From assembly GCA_029260335.1 (NCBI GenBank), contig JAJDDL010000025.1, positions 1-17,175 of the forward strand: a stretch of DNA of 17,175 nucleotides, in the 5' to 3' direction. Of this stretch, positions 7,125 to 15,203 are shown piece by piece. Each line of letters begins with the position of its first letter. Position 1 is the stretch's first letter. Position numbers and translations under genes: made by a program. The DNA is from Phycisphaerales bacterium (GTDB lineage Bacteria; Planctomycetota; Phycisphaerae; Phycisphaerales; UBA1924). Under the pieces are notes generated by a model that was given only the letters and a program-made list of their open reading frames with translations, was not told where the DNA came from and did not search any database.

Positions 7125-8081
7125 CTAGCGTTCCCCACCCCCGGATTTTGGCAACGTGAGTTCGTCAATTGCAGGTGCGGGCTTGTCGCGGCCTCGGCCT
7201 TGGCGGTTCTGCAAAAGCCGCCGTTCGATGAAATCGGCCAGCATCTCGCGCTCGGCGGGGAGCAACTCGGCGATCAGACGATCGAGCCGGTCGGGCCCTG
7301 CCGGGCTTTGTATCTGATCATCCGACATGGCCATCTCAGAGCCGGGTGCCGCGTCGACTCTGTCGGTTTCGCGCATGTCTTGCGCCATTTGCCGCTTGCG
7401 ATTGTCCCGTGCCTGGGCCGCGTGCATCTGTGCAAACTGCTGCTGGATATGGGTCCGCTGGGCAGGAGTCAGCTCTTTGAGCAACGCCTCTTGGACCTGG
7501 TCGCCCGAAGGCGCGTCCTGCTGGAGGGCATTCAGTCGTTGCAGTGCCTCGCGCTGGGGTTCGCTGAGCGAGCGATACAGAGCTCGGCGATCCAGGTCGG
7601 TGGCACCTTTCTCTGCCGCCATTTTCGTGAGGACTTCCTGCGGGACCCCGCCCAAGAGTTCCAACATTTGGCTTGCAGGAAGGTCGTTGGCGTGCTCCAG
7701 CCTTCGGGCGGCTTGGTCGGCTCCGAGCTGCCTGAGATCGCTCAAGAGCTGGGTTCTTCTTTGTTCTACATATTCTGCGATCTCGGCGTTGAAGCCCTCG
7801 CGGATCGAGCGCATGGATTGCAACTGGTCTGGGCTCAGCCGGATCGAGGCCTCGGCGCGGGGGCCGGACATCTGGCGGAGGATCCTCGGCAGTGACCGAG
7901 CCTCGGCCGCCTTTCGTTGGCGAAGTTCCTGCTCGCTCGGCATGAATGCCTGGGCCGGCTGTTCTCCTTGGGCTCTGACCTTGGGCCCAGAGAGCGCGGG
8001 GGGCTCGGTTTCGTCCGCGGATTGCCCCATTGCCAGAGAGCTGGCCAGGCACAGTGGGATCAGAATCTTGCATGTCCGCAT
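7125..8081 (-). CDS. Exported helical protein with LTxxQ-like motifs
   Basis: The 318-residue protein starts at ATG 8081, which has AGAGGA six bases upstream; an ATG at 8114 in frame is possible but lacks such a site. Residues 1-19 are a signal peptide (MRTCKILIPL..., cleavage near LAMG/Q). The mature part is almost all predicted helix and rich in Gln, Arg, Glu and Ala. It holds three motifs of the LTxxQ type: LSPDQ (82-86), LSEPQ (172-176) and LTPAQ (204-208), plus a degenerate LLPAE (273-277). Such motifs are known from the periplasmic stress proteins Spy and CpxP and from many uncharacterised planctomycete exported proteins. This protein is about twice the length of Spy. A periplasmic chaperone-like or metal-sensing role is only a guess. 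It diverges from the mrp gene across 126 bases. Confidence 0.75.
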   Translation of the reverse strand: MRTCKILIPLCLASSLAMGQSADETEPPALSGPKVRAQGEQPAQAFMPSEQELRQRKAAEARSLPRILRQMSGPRAEASIRLSPDQLQSMRSIREGFNAEIAEYVEQRRTQLLSDLRQLGADQAARRLEHANDLPASQMLELLGGVPQEVLTKMAAEKGATDLDRRALYRSLSEPQREALQRLNALQQDAPSGDQVQEALLKELTPAQRTHIQQQFAQMHAAQARDNRKRQMAQDMRETDRVDAAPGSEMAMSDDQIQSPAGPDRLDRLIAELLPAEREMLADFIERRLLQNRQGRGRDKPAPAIDELTLPKSGGGER

Positions 8082-8207
8082 CGCGAATCCTCTCTGGATC
8101 AGCAGAACGCTCATAGGCTCCCAGGATTGCTCGCGGCAGTCCAGCGAGCATCGGCGACCTGCCGCCCTGTTCCAGCCCTCACCAGCCCTCAGAATACGGA
8201 ATTGTCG
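8082..8207. promoter_or_regulatory. Divergent intergenic region between the LTxxQ gene and mrp
   Basis: The 126 bases must hold the start signals of both genes. A 7-bp inverted repeat TGCTCGC / GCGAGCA (8128-8134 with 8144-8150) could be an operator or a chance hairpin. A direct repeat CCAGCCCTCA occurs twice at about 8173-8191. No clear -35/-10 pair or -24/-12 site was found. Confidence 0.35.
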
Positions 8208-9446
8208 ATGCCGGTTACGAAAGATTTCATTCGAGAGACGCTCAAGGCCGTCCGGCTGCCGGGGTCTGAGGAGAACCTGGTCGATTCTGGGGCCCTGCGT
8301 TGGGTCTCGTATTGCGATGGCTTTGCGAGTTTGCGAGTGCATGTGCCGGAGCTTGAAGATCCCAAGCGTCGGCGGGGCCTGTGTGCGGGCAGTTTTCAGG
8401 CGCTCAAAGCTCGGACCGAGGGCGAGGGTGAGCCGCTCAGTCAACTGACGGTCGAGTTTGTCGATGGCGCCGGCGACGTACTCGACACCGTGACGTTGGG
8501 TGGCGGGTCATCGGGCGCACAAGCCAGTGCGCCGGCTGATCGGGGTAACTCTGAGAACTCAGGCGCTGCTGCGGGCGAGCAATCGCAACCTGCTTCGCAA
8601 GACGGACACACTCCTATTAGAGGGCTTGATCAGAACACCTCTGGGCTCGCGGGCGTGCAGCACATCATTGCGGTGGGCGCGGGCAAGGGGGGCGTGGGCA
8701 AGAGCATGGTCGCGGTCAACCTTGCGGTCGGGCTTGCGCGCAAGGGGCACGCGGTCGGTCTCATGGATGGCGATATCTATGGCCCGAGCTTGCCCACCAT
8801 GTTGCGATTGGAGGCGCTGGAGCAGAACGTGCTCGACGGCAAGCTCCAGCCGTACTTCGTGCATGGGATCAAGGCGATCACGATCGGCAAGCTGGTCGAT
8901 CCGGAAAAGCCGCTGATCTGGCGCGGGCCGATGGCCCATGGCGCGTTCAAGCAACTCACCGATCAGACCGCTTGGGGCGAGTTGGACTACCTGATCATCG
9001 ATCTGCCCCCCGGCACGGGCGATGTGCCGTTGACGATGGCCCAGACGCTCAACCTGACGGGCGCGGTGATCGTGTGCACGCCGCAGAAGGTGGCCCAGGA
9101 CGACGCGGCTCGCGCGGTGCGCATGTTCCAGCAGCTCAAGGTGGAGGTGCTGGGCGTGGTCGAGAACATGAGCTACTTCGTCGGTGACGACGCAAAGGTC
9201 TACGACATCTTCGGGCGGGGTGGTGCCGAGCAGATGGCCCAGCGGATGAACCTGCCGTTCTTGGGACAGGTGCCGATCACAACGAGCCTGCGGGAGAACT
9301 CTGACGGCGGCGACCCGAGCGCAAACTTCGAGGATGAGTCGGCACTTGGAAAGTCTCTGCAGGAGCTGGTCGGCAACATCGAGAAGCAAGTTGCGCTGGC
9401 GGGCATCCGGAGCGGCAGTTCACGGCCGAGCCTCAACATCCACTAG
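8208..9446 (+). CDS. mrp: Mrp/ApbC (NBP35-type) iron-sulfur carrier P-loop ATPase
   Basis: Proteins of this family bind and hand over Fe-S clusters in the cytosol. The 412-residue product starts at ATG 8208 with a weak ribosome site (ACGGA, 8196-8200). It has an N-terminal MIP18/DUF59-like domain (about 1-95) and a long Ser/Gly/Ala/Gln linker (about 98-145). The ATPase domain has a deviant Walker A GAGKGGVGKS (157-166), MDGDIYGPSLPTM (186-198) and DLPPGTGDVPLT (265-276). At the place where most Mrp proteins read ENMSYFVCPxCG, this one reads ENMSYFVGDDAK (319-330), so both cysteines of the cluster-bridging CxxC are missing. The linker is longer than usual for the family. The downstream gene is convergent with five bases between stop codons, so it is probably monocistronic. 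Confidence 0.93.
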   Translation: MPVTKDFIRETLKAVRLPGSEENLVDSGALRWVSYCDGFASLRVHVPELEDPKRRRGLCAGSFQALKARTEGEGEPLSQLTVEFVDGAGDVLDTVTLGGGSSGAQASAPADRGNSENSGAAAGEQSQPASQDGHTPIRGLDQNTSGLAGVQHIIAVGAGKGGVGKSMVAVNLAVGLARKGHAVGLMDGDIYGPSLPTMLRLEALEQNVLDGKLQPYFVHGIKAITIGKLVDPEKPLIWRGPMAHGAFKQLTDQTAWGELDYLIIDLPPGTGDVPLTMAQTLNLTGAVIVCTPQKVAQDDAARAVRMFQQLKVEVLGVVENMSYFVGDDAKVYDIFGRGGAEQMAQRMNLPFLGQVPITTSLRENSDGGDPSANFEDESALGKSLQELVGNIEKQVALAGIRSGSSRPSLNIH

Positions 9447-9451
9447 GGCTG

Positions 9452-10846
9452 TTAGAGCATTGCGTACTGGTCGTCGTAGTCCTCTTCGACCTCGTCATAC
9501 TCATCCTCTGGGACCCCTTCGAGCGGCGGCGGGATCGCGATCGAGGGGAACCCGGTGATGAAGGCACCTGCGGTGTAGCGGACGAAGTAGATAACGGTCG
9601 TCGTCGAGATCCACGCGGCGAAGATGCTGACGAGGAATAGAGGCGTATCGCCGCGGGGCAGTGCCATGACGTTGCCCAGGGCAGCGCCGATGATGGCGAC
9701 GAAGAACGGGTTGCTCGCTCTTCGCACAAGCAAGCCATCGATGACCGTCACAAAGGCGCCGAAGAACACGCCGTAGTAGATGATGCCAAACCAGCCCATC
9801 TCGGACCAGCCGTGCCCGAGGATGCCTGGTCCGAGGTTTGCGACGTCGTTGAGTTGGTCTTGGACCGCAAGGCCCAGCGCGCTTGGTTTCTCAGGCCAGA
9901 GCGCGCGCGGGAAGGGGATGGAGATCATAAACATGAGGCCGTGCAGGGGCTGTGTCTCGTAGCTGTCCGGGTAGTTTTCGAAGATAAACGCGGTGATCGC
10001 CGGCGTGTCGGGGCTCAGCACGGTGACCGTTTCGCCCATGCCCGAGAGCGGGTCCTTGGCGACCTCGACGAGTTGGCCGACGCGCTGATCGAACGTGAAC
10101 TCCTTGCCGTAGTCGTGTCGAATCGTTGAGTAGGTGATCATCACGACGAGGGTGACGGCGGCGATCGGAGCAAACTTGATAGCGATGGGCGTGAGCGAGC
10201 GATATCGCAAGGTGGCGTAGTACCAGGTCCAGGGGACGGCGAAGAAGATGGCGAGCCAATCGCGTCGGCCCGTGGTGTGAAACGTCGTGACAATGGTGGC
10301 AAAGACGAAGGTCATGACGAAGATCGTCCATGCGATCGGGTTGTATCGCTGGCTGACCAGGTAGTAGGTCGCCAAGCCCATGGCGCAGGCGGCCATTCCC
10401 CCTCGAAACTGAAGAATGAGCGCGCTGGTGTATCCGATGCTGTCGCCGCTGCGCAAGGCGAGCACGACACCCATGCCGACGCCCATGGTCGCGGCAATCG
10501 AGAGGATGAGAGCCGGGCTTGAGACCGGGACATTGACAGGCGGGATCACTTTGCCCAGAAAAGAGAGTCGATCGCCAATCTTCTCGCCGAGAAAGAACGC
10601 CCCCATGAAGACTGGCAGGCTGAGGGCGATGAGCGTCATGCCTTCGCCTCGGGAGACGTGCGGAAAGTTCGCCGGGCTGATGCCGTAGATAATCCCGGCG
10701 ACCCCATAGAAATACAGAACGCCCAGCAGGAAGAAGTTGCGGATGCTCAGCACGTCGCGTTTGCGAGTCACCAGATCCCGCACCATCAGCGACCCGATAA
10801 GCAACGAGATCAAAGCAGAAACCGTGATGAGTAGCGGGGAGCTCAT
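9452..10846 (-). CDS. Wzy-like polysaccharide repeat-unit polymerase
   Basis: This is an inner-membrane protein of 464 residues with about ten to twelve hydrophobic segments; the first spans residues 3-23 and the last lies near 405-435. A loop of about 70 residues (roughly 245-310) ends in SIPFPRALWPEKPS, matching the Pro-Arg-x-x-Trp-Pro-x-Lys-Pro motif seen in O-antigen polymerases and other oligosaccharide repeat-unit polymerases. The likely job is to join lipid-linked repeat units on the outer face of the inner membrane. The C-terminal tail is strongly acidic (DEYDEVEEDYDDQ). The ATG at 10846 has no clear ribosome site. The gene follows the flippase by 68 bases on the same strand. The alternative, a different multi-pass transport protein, is less likely given its neighbours. 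Confidence 0.8.
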   Translation of the reverse strand: MSSPLLITVSALISLLIGSLMVRDLVTRKRDVLSIRNFFLLGVLYFYGVAGIIYGISPANFPHVSRGEGMTLIALSLPVFMGAFFLGEKIGDRLSFLGKVIPPVNVPVSSPALILSIAATMGVGMGVVLALRSGDSIGYTSALILQFRGGMAACAMGLATYYLVSQRYNPIAWTIFVMTFVFATIVTTFHTTGRRDWLAIFFAVPWTWYYATLRYRSLTPIAIKFAPIAAVTLVVMITYSTIRHDYGKEFTFDQRVGQLVEVAKDPLSGMGETVTVLSPDTPAITAFIFENYPDSYETQPLHGLMFMISIPFPRALWPEKPSALGLAVQDQLNDVANLGPGILGHGWSEMGWFGIIYYGVFFGAFVTVIDGLLVRRASNPFFVAIIGAALGNVMALPRGDTPLFLVSIFAAWISTTTVIYFVRYTAGAFITGFPSIAIPPPLEGVPEDEYDEVEEDYDDQYAML

Positions 10847-10914
10847 GGGATCGTCTGGGTATCGGTCGGTTCCGTGCGGGCGAACAGCGTTTTACACCAC
10901 TGAGCGGCCTCGGA

Positions 10915-12519
10915 TCAGGGGTCCTTGGGGTACGTTGTATTGTCACGATGAGTTCGTTCCCGGATCGCCTGGCGGGTGACGAGTAAGAGTCGGTGGCGTT
11001 CAGGCCCAGTAAGCACAAGCACCCATCCCACGATCAGGTAGCCCACGCCGAAAACAAAGCCCAGAAACACGAGGTACTCCACGCGCCAGTGTTGGTCGAA
11101 GATCCGCTCCCCGATGATGAGGATCGGAGAGGCGATCACGGTAGCGAGCAAAGGTCGGCCGATCGGGCGGAGATACGCGCCGATGCCCGTGCCGAGGACC
11201 CTGGAACCAAGCCAGGGCAGGATCACGAGATTTACCACTATTGCCAGGACCGCGTAGGCGACCGCGGGGGTTTCGAACTGCATGTGCGTCGGCACTGTTT
11301 CCATGGCGAGCCAGAGCAGCAGGGGCGTGCCCAGATTGGACAGGATGACGATCGGCGCGAATCGCCTGACGTGGCCGGCACCATAGAGCAATCGCTGCCA
11401 GCCCTCGGAGATGCCGCGCACGGTGGTGCTGATCACGAGGATGCGTGCGATCGTGGCTCCCTGATCGGCGAAGCTCGTGTCGGTCGTGGAGCGAGCGAGC
11501 CAGAGCTTGATGAGCGGCTCGACCAGCACGAAGATAACCAGGCCCGCCGGGAGCGCGACCCAGGCGTTGAGGCGTGTGGAGTGGTGGAGCAAGCGCTCGG
11601 TGGCTCCGTCGGTGTCGTTGGAGCTCACGCGCGCCGATACCGCGTCGATGCCGTAGGTCACGCCGACGGACGTCATCCGGGCGTACGAGCTGAGCCTTCG
11701 CACGAGCCCATAGATCGCGTTGGCGCCGAGCCCGAAGTAGATATTGACGAAGATGAGCGGAAGATTGTCTGCGAGGTTTGTTGTCGCGATGACGCCGGAG
11801 TTCCAGCCAAAGGTCGAGCGGATCTCTCTGAGCGCATTGCGATCGGTGGCACGCGGATTGGGGATCAGCGATCGATCGCTGGCGATCTTGATCACAACCG
11901 AAACCAGCGTCTGCAAGAGATTGAGGCTCTGGCTGATGATCGCGTACCAGATGATCCCTTGCGCCGGATCGTCCTTCATCCCAAACCCGAAGAACAGCAC
12001 CACCGCCGCGATGACTTGCGTGAGCCGGCGCCAGAGGAGCCAGAAGTTTTGCCAGCCGAACTGCTCGTGGACCGCGTACATGTTGAATGTCGGCGTGACC
12101 AGAACGACGAAGCAACTGTACACCGCGGTCGATGTGGCGTAGATCAGTGCCGGCGTGCGAAGCTCATCGCTGATCGTGAGCGTGGGCAAGAGCAGCACGA
12201 TGACCGCGGCGAAGAGCAAGATGCTAATCAGGCACGCGCCGATCGAGTAGACCCAGCACGCGTTGTAGATGCGACGGAACGTCGCCGGGTCATCGGCATG
12301 GTGGGCCTCGCCCAGTTCGCGCAACATCGAGCGTCCGAGCACGTCCTGCACAATCGCCCCGATGCCGATGGTGGGGCCCAGGAGGTTGATCAGCCCAAAT
12401 CCGTCCTTGCCAAGCCAGGCGATCAGGATGGGGACCTCGATGATCCCGAGCATGAGCGTGGAGCCCAGGCGCGTGTAGTTGCTACCGACGCGTCGGATAC
12501 CCTTCTTGATCTCGCTCAT
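10915..12519 (-). CDS. Wzx-like polysaccharide flippase (MOP superfamily)
   Basis: This inner-membrane protein of 534 residues has about 12-14 hydrophobic segments spread over its length, separated by short charged loops. This fits the Wzx/RfbX branch of the MOP exporters, which flip undecaprenyl-linked repeat units. Its N terminus (MSEIKKGIRRVGSNYTRLGSTLMLGI) has the short basic lead typical of the family, and the polymerase gene next to it supports the call. It is longer than many Wzx proteins (about 420-500) because of a cytoplasmic-looking C terminus rich in Arg. The ATG at 12519 overlaps the stop of the sulfotransferase gene (ATGA), so translation is probably coupled; no separate ribosome site is visible. 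Confidence 0.85.
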   Translation of the reverse strand: MSEIKKGIRRVGSNYTRLGSTLMLGIIEVPILIAWLGKDGFGLINLLGPTIGIGAIVQDVLGRSMLRELGEAHHADDPATFRRIYNACWVYSIGACLISILLFAAVIVLLLPTLTISDELRTPALIYATSTAVYSCFVVLVTPTFNMYAVHEQFGWQNFWLLWRRLTQVIAAVVLFFGFGMKDDPAQGIIWYAIISQSLNLLQTLVSVVIKIASDRSLIPNPRATDRNALREIRSTFGWNSGVIATTNLADNLPLIFVNIYFGLGANAIYGLVRRLSSYARMTSVGVTYGIDAVSARVSSNDTDGATERLLHHSTRLNAWVALPAGLVIFVLVEPLIKLWLARSTTDTSFADQGATIARILVISTTVRGISEGWQRLLYGAGHVRRFAPIVILSNLGTPLLLWLAMETVPTHMQFETPAVAYAVLAIVVNLVILPWLGSRVLGTGIGAYLRPIGRPLLATVIASPILIIGERIFDQHWRVEYLVFLGFVFGVGYLIVGWVLVLTGPERHRLLLVTRQAIRERTHRDNTTYPKDP

Positions 12520-13406
12520 TGGGAGGCCCGAATCGAGGCATCGTCTTGGGTGCTTGTAGACGTGTCGGCCGGGGCCGCAGCTTGATCGCCGATCCGCTCG
12601 ACCCAGCTCGCGTCCGGCTCGTAGCCAAGGCGGATGAGCACCTCGCCCGCGCGCTCATGGAACGCTTTGGCGGACTCAGTCGTGAAGTGGTTCTTCCAGT
12701 CGCCCGCGACACCCTTTCGGATGAAGTGCGAGCGGTCTTCCTGACCCGAAGTGCGGCCGGTTTGGCGCTGGATGCTGAACTTTTCTACGGCCATGTCGAT
12801 TCGCCATTGTTCAATCGGCTTGCCGGTCGCGCGCTCCACGACGCGCTTTAGATGGGCGTGTGGGTCCTCAAGGAGTTGCTCGTAGCGGACGTAGGCGATG
12901 TGCTTGCGATTCTCTGGATCGTGCCATTCGCCCACGTGATCGGCCCAGTTCAGGCGATTGCCAAGCGGGCGCTCGAAGATTCCCTCGATGAACCTCGGAA
13001 GCAGTTCGCGCGTGTTCTGGGCATCGAAGTTGGCACCGAAGAGCCTGTTGAGGCGTTTGGTTGCGTGGTGATGGGATGGCGAGGCTTTGCTCTGATAGTC
13101 CCGCAACATGTGGAAGAAACTGGAGACCAAGACATCGCGTCCATCTCGGCTGAGGTAGATCACCCGGCGGAGGCGATGGTCGTATCTCCAATGATTGTGC
13201 AGGACCGCTGCGCAGCCCGCGGGAAAGATGGAAAGCTGCGGGACGATCGCTTGGAGCACGTCTCCGACCATCAGGCTCAGCCAGGTCCCGCCGCTCTTGG
13301 GGTATTCGCTGACATAGGTGAACGGGAACGAATCGCCGAAACGGGCGCCCAGTGCGTGGTTCACACGGTGCGAGACGCGGATCATGAGCGGTCGGATGCT
13401 GCTCAT
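12516..13406 (-). CDS. PAPS-dependent sulfotransferase (Sulfotransfer_1 type)
   Basis: The enzyme transfers sulfate from PAPS to an acceptor, here probably a sugar of the polysaccharide. The 296-residue product has all the signature sites of the cytosolic SULT fold. The 5'-phosphosulfate loop is YPKSGGTW (35-42). A candidate catalytic His is in LHNHW (69-73). The 3'-phosphate site VIYLSRDGRDVLVSS (82-96) has Arg87 and Ser95 eight residues apart, as in characterised enzymes. RKGVAGDWKNHFT lies at 230-242. The last 25 residues are a Ser/Thr/Asp/Ala-rich tail without known function. No membrane segment is seen, so it acts in the cytosol. It is the first gene of the leftward arm and overlaps the flippase gene by four bases. 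The ATG at 13406 has CGGAG about ten bases upstream. Confidence 0.92.
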   Translation of the reverse strand: MSSIRPLMIRVSHRVNHALGARFGDSFPFTYVSEYPKSGGTWLSLMVGDVLQAIVPQLSIFPAGCAAVLHNHWRYDHRLRRVIYLSRDGRDVLVSSFFHMLRDYQSKASPSHHHATKRLNRLFGANFDAQNTRELLPRFIEGIFERPLGNRLNWADHVGEWHDPENRKHIAYVRYEQLLEDPHAHLKRVVERATGKPIEQWRIDMAVEKFSIQRQTGRTSGQEDRSHFIRKGVAGDWKNHFTTESAKAFHERAGEVLIRLGYEPDASWVERIGDQAAAPADTSTSTQDDASIRASQ

Positions 13407-13704
13407 TCTCGCGGGCTCCGTGATTGTCTTTTTCCGCAGGACTTCATGGATTGATGCATGGCTACGAGCCGCGACGCCACGGCGTTCGGTGAACTTGGAG
13501 CTGATGGCGACCGCGCATCAACGGCGAGAGCCTAGGGTGCTCATCGGATCCATCGAGGCCGGACTTTGCCCATCAAACACCTTGCATGCCGTGCATAGAG
13601 AACCGAACAAACGCCACACTTGGCCGAACGAGAGCACCTTGCTTGCCAGATAGGTTCCAACTGCCGATCATCGACTGCGGTGTCGGCGTAGCAGAAGCCT
13701 GAAT
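13407..13704. promoter_or_regulatory. Divergent promoter region of the polysaccharide locus
   Basis: These 298 bases separate two divergent operons and should carry promoters for both. Nothing codes convincingly. A GG-N10-GC element (13620-13636, TTGGCCGAACGAGAGCA) has the core spacing of a sigma-54 site but lacks the TT before the GC. TTGCAT and TGCATG-like words near 13580-13600 form a short inverted repeat. No sigma-70-like pair was clear. Confidence 0.45.
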
Positions 13705-14316
13705 ATGAACTCCACCCCAGATCATCTCGACGAGTCGCCGGCCAGCGACACAAACGCACCGTTCCAGCGGTTGGATACGTGCGCGGCGTTTCCGTACTCC
13801 AGGAGTGAGTACGTTCGCCGGATGCTCTGGGTCGTCGTCTATCAGATGTTGATTCGATTCAGCCCCGGGCGATTGGCGCGTTGGCGTCGGTTCTGGCTTC
13901 GGCGGTTCGGGGCAAACATTGCGCCCACGTGTAATATCCGGCCGACGGCGCGGATCCGGCATCCGTGGCTTCTGACGATGGGTGACTATTCGACGCTGGC
14001 GGACAACGTCGAGGCCTACAACTTGGGTCCAATAACAATCGGTCGACACACGGTCATTAGCCAGGGCTCGCACTTGTGCAACGGGACACACGACTACAAG
14101 GATCCGAGCCTGCCCTTGGTCCGTCCGAGCATGACGATCGGGTCGGGTGTCTGGGTGTGTGCCGACGCGTTCATTGGGCCGGGCGTCGAGATCGGAGACA
14201 ACGCGTTGATCGGCGCTCGCGCGGTCGTGACTCGTGACGTGCCGAGGGACATGATCGCGGCGGGCAACCCGGCGAAGGTCGTGCGGAGCCGGTTTGAGGA
14301 CAAGGAGTCAGGATGA
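13705..14316 (+). CDS. WcaF-like hexapeptide-repeat acetyltransferase
   Basis: This left-handed beta-helix acyltransferase most likely moves acetyl from acetyl-CoA to a sugar of the polysaccharide. The 203-residue product has a helical lead with a hydrophobic patch (41-51). Hexapeptide repeats run from about 67 to 175 (GPITIGRHTVIS, MTIGSGVWVCADAFIGPGVEIGDNALIGARAVVT), with the catalytic His in NGTHD (His129). The terminal GNPAKVV (187-193) is typical of the WcaF/NodL/maltose acetyltransferase family. The first ~30 residues are polar and probably disordered. ATG 13705 has only a weak AGAAG upstream. It is the first gene of the rightward arm and overlaps the next gene by four bases (ATGA). Acetylation of a sugar rather than an antibiotic is inferred from the neighbours. 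Confidence 0.9.
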   Translation: MNSTPDHLDESPASDTNAPFQRLDTCAAFPYSRSEYVRRMLWVVVYQMLIRFSPGRLARWRRFWLRRFGANIAPTCNIRPTARIRHPWLLTMGDYSTLADNVEAYNLGPITIGRHTVISQGSHLCNGTHDYKDPSLPLVRPSMTIGSGVWVCADAFIGPGVEIGDNALIGARAVVTRDVPRDMIAAGNPAKVVRSRFEDKESG

Positions 14317-15203
14317 GCGATCTGAAGCCGCCGATATTTGTGACAGGCGTGAATCGCTCTGGCACGACGATGACTTGCCGAATCCTGGGCGAGTCGCCCG
14401 GCATGTGCCTGTGGTATGAGCCCAATATCTTGTGGCGGACGGGGTTTGCCTATCGGCCGCACGAGCGCGCGACCGCAAAGGACGCTCGGCCCTGGCGAGA
14501 GCGACGTATCCGCAAGGCGTTCGCGCAATACCAGCTGGAACACGATGGCAAGCGTGTCGTCGAGAAGAGCCCGCCCAATGTGCTTCGCATCGGATACCTC
14601 AACGCGCTGATTCCCGAGGCCAAGATCATCCACATCTATCGCGATGGGCGCGCCATGCTCCGTTCGAGCCTGGAAAAGTATGAGAACTTCCGGCCGTATG
14701 AGCTGAAGAACGCCTCGGCCAGGCGCCACATCGTCGATCGACTCAAGCGCACGCCCTGGTGGGAGTGGCCCGCGTACTTCGGGCGCTTCGCCGACGGATT
14801 CAGCCGGCGGATCCTGGGGCGCAAGCTCAGCTGGTTCGGCGTGCGCTATCCGGGCTGGAAATCAGACCGAGGCCGGCTGACCAGGACCGAGGTGATCGCC
14901 AAGCAATGGGCGATGTGCGTGGAGACTGGGCTCAAGGACCTCGAGCAACTGCCGGAGGGCTCGTACATCAGCCTTCGCTATGAGGATGTGGTGAGCAATC
15001 CGGTCGAGCAGTTTCGCAAGATCTTCGAGTTCTGCGATATGGAGTGGAACGCTGAGAGTGAGGAGTTCATTCGCGAGCGTGTGCACGAGCAGTCCTTGAC
15101 CAAGTGGAAGGACGAGTTGTCCGAGGAGATGCTCTACGAGGCCATGCCCCACATGGAGCCGATGCTTCGCAGGCTTGGTTATCTCGATGAGGCTGGCGCG
15201 TGA
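14313..15203 (+). CDS. Sulfotransferase family 3-like protein
   Basis: This second predicted PAPS-dependent sulfotransferase has 296 residues and only distant similarity to the one at 12516-13406. The PAPS loop is TGVNRSGTTM (11-20). VEKSPPNVLR (83-92) matches the EKxPxN motif of bacterial carbohydrate sulfotransferases. IIHIYRDGRAMLRSS (105-119) holds Arg110 and Ser118 of the 3'-phosphate site. SLRYEDVVSNP (220-230) is the usual late motif. No signal peptide or membrane span is seen. AAGGAG five bases before the ATG gives a strong ribosome site even though the gene overlaps the acetyltransferase stop. It also overlaps the following epimerase by four bases. The acceptor is unknown; the context points to a polysaccharide sugar. 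Confidence 0.9.
   Translation: MSDLKPPIFVTGVNRSGTTMTCRILGESPGMCLWYEPNILWRTGFAYRPHERATAKDARPWRERRIRKAFAQYQLEHDGKRVVEKSPPNVLRIGYLNALIPEAKIIHIYRDGRAMLRSSLEKYENFRPYELKNASARRHIVDRLKRTPWWEWPAYFGRFADGFSRRILGRKLSWFGVRYPGWKSDRGRLTRTEVIAKQWAMCVETGLKDLEQLPEGSYISLRYEDVVSNPVEQFRKIFEFCDMEWNAESEEFIRERVHEQSLTKWKDELSEEMLYEAMPHMEPMLRRLGYLDEAGA

Noticed and set aside
10993..12585. 530-residue plus-strand open frame opposite the flippase
   Set aside because: It is Asp/Arg/His/Glu-rich with no hydrophobic core, as expected from the complement of a membrane-protein gene. The minus strand has the membrane segments and the ATGA coupling.
12852..13454. Long plus-strand open frame opposite the first sulfotransferase
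   Set aside because: The minus strand encodes all sulfotransferase motifs; the plus frame is a typical antisense shadow in GC-rich DNA with no recognisable domain.
13620..13636. Possible sigma-54 (-24/-12) promoter before the acetyltransferase gene, attractive because rpoN is in the window
   Set aside because: Only the GG-N10-GC core and flanking TTGGC/GCA fit; the TT before GC and the ACG after TGGC are missing. Such a core is common by chance in GC-rich DNA. A scan with a sigma-54 matrix would decide.
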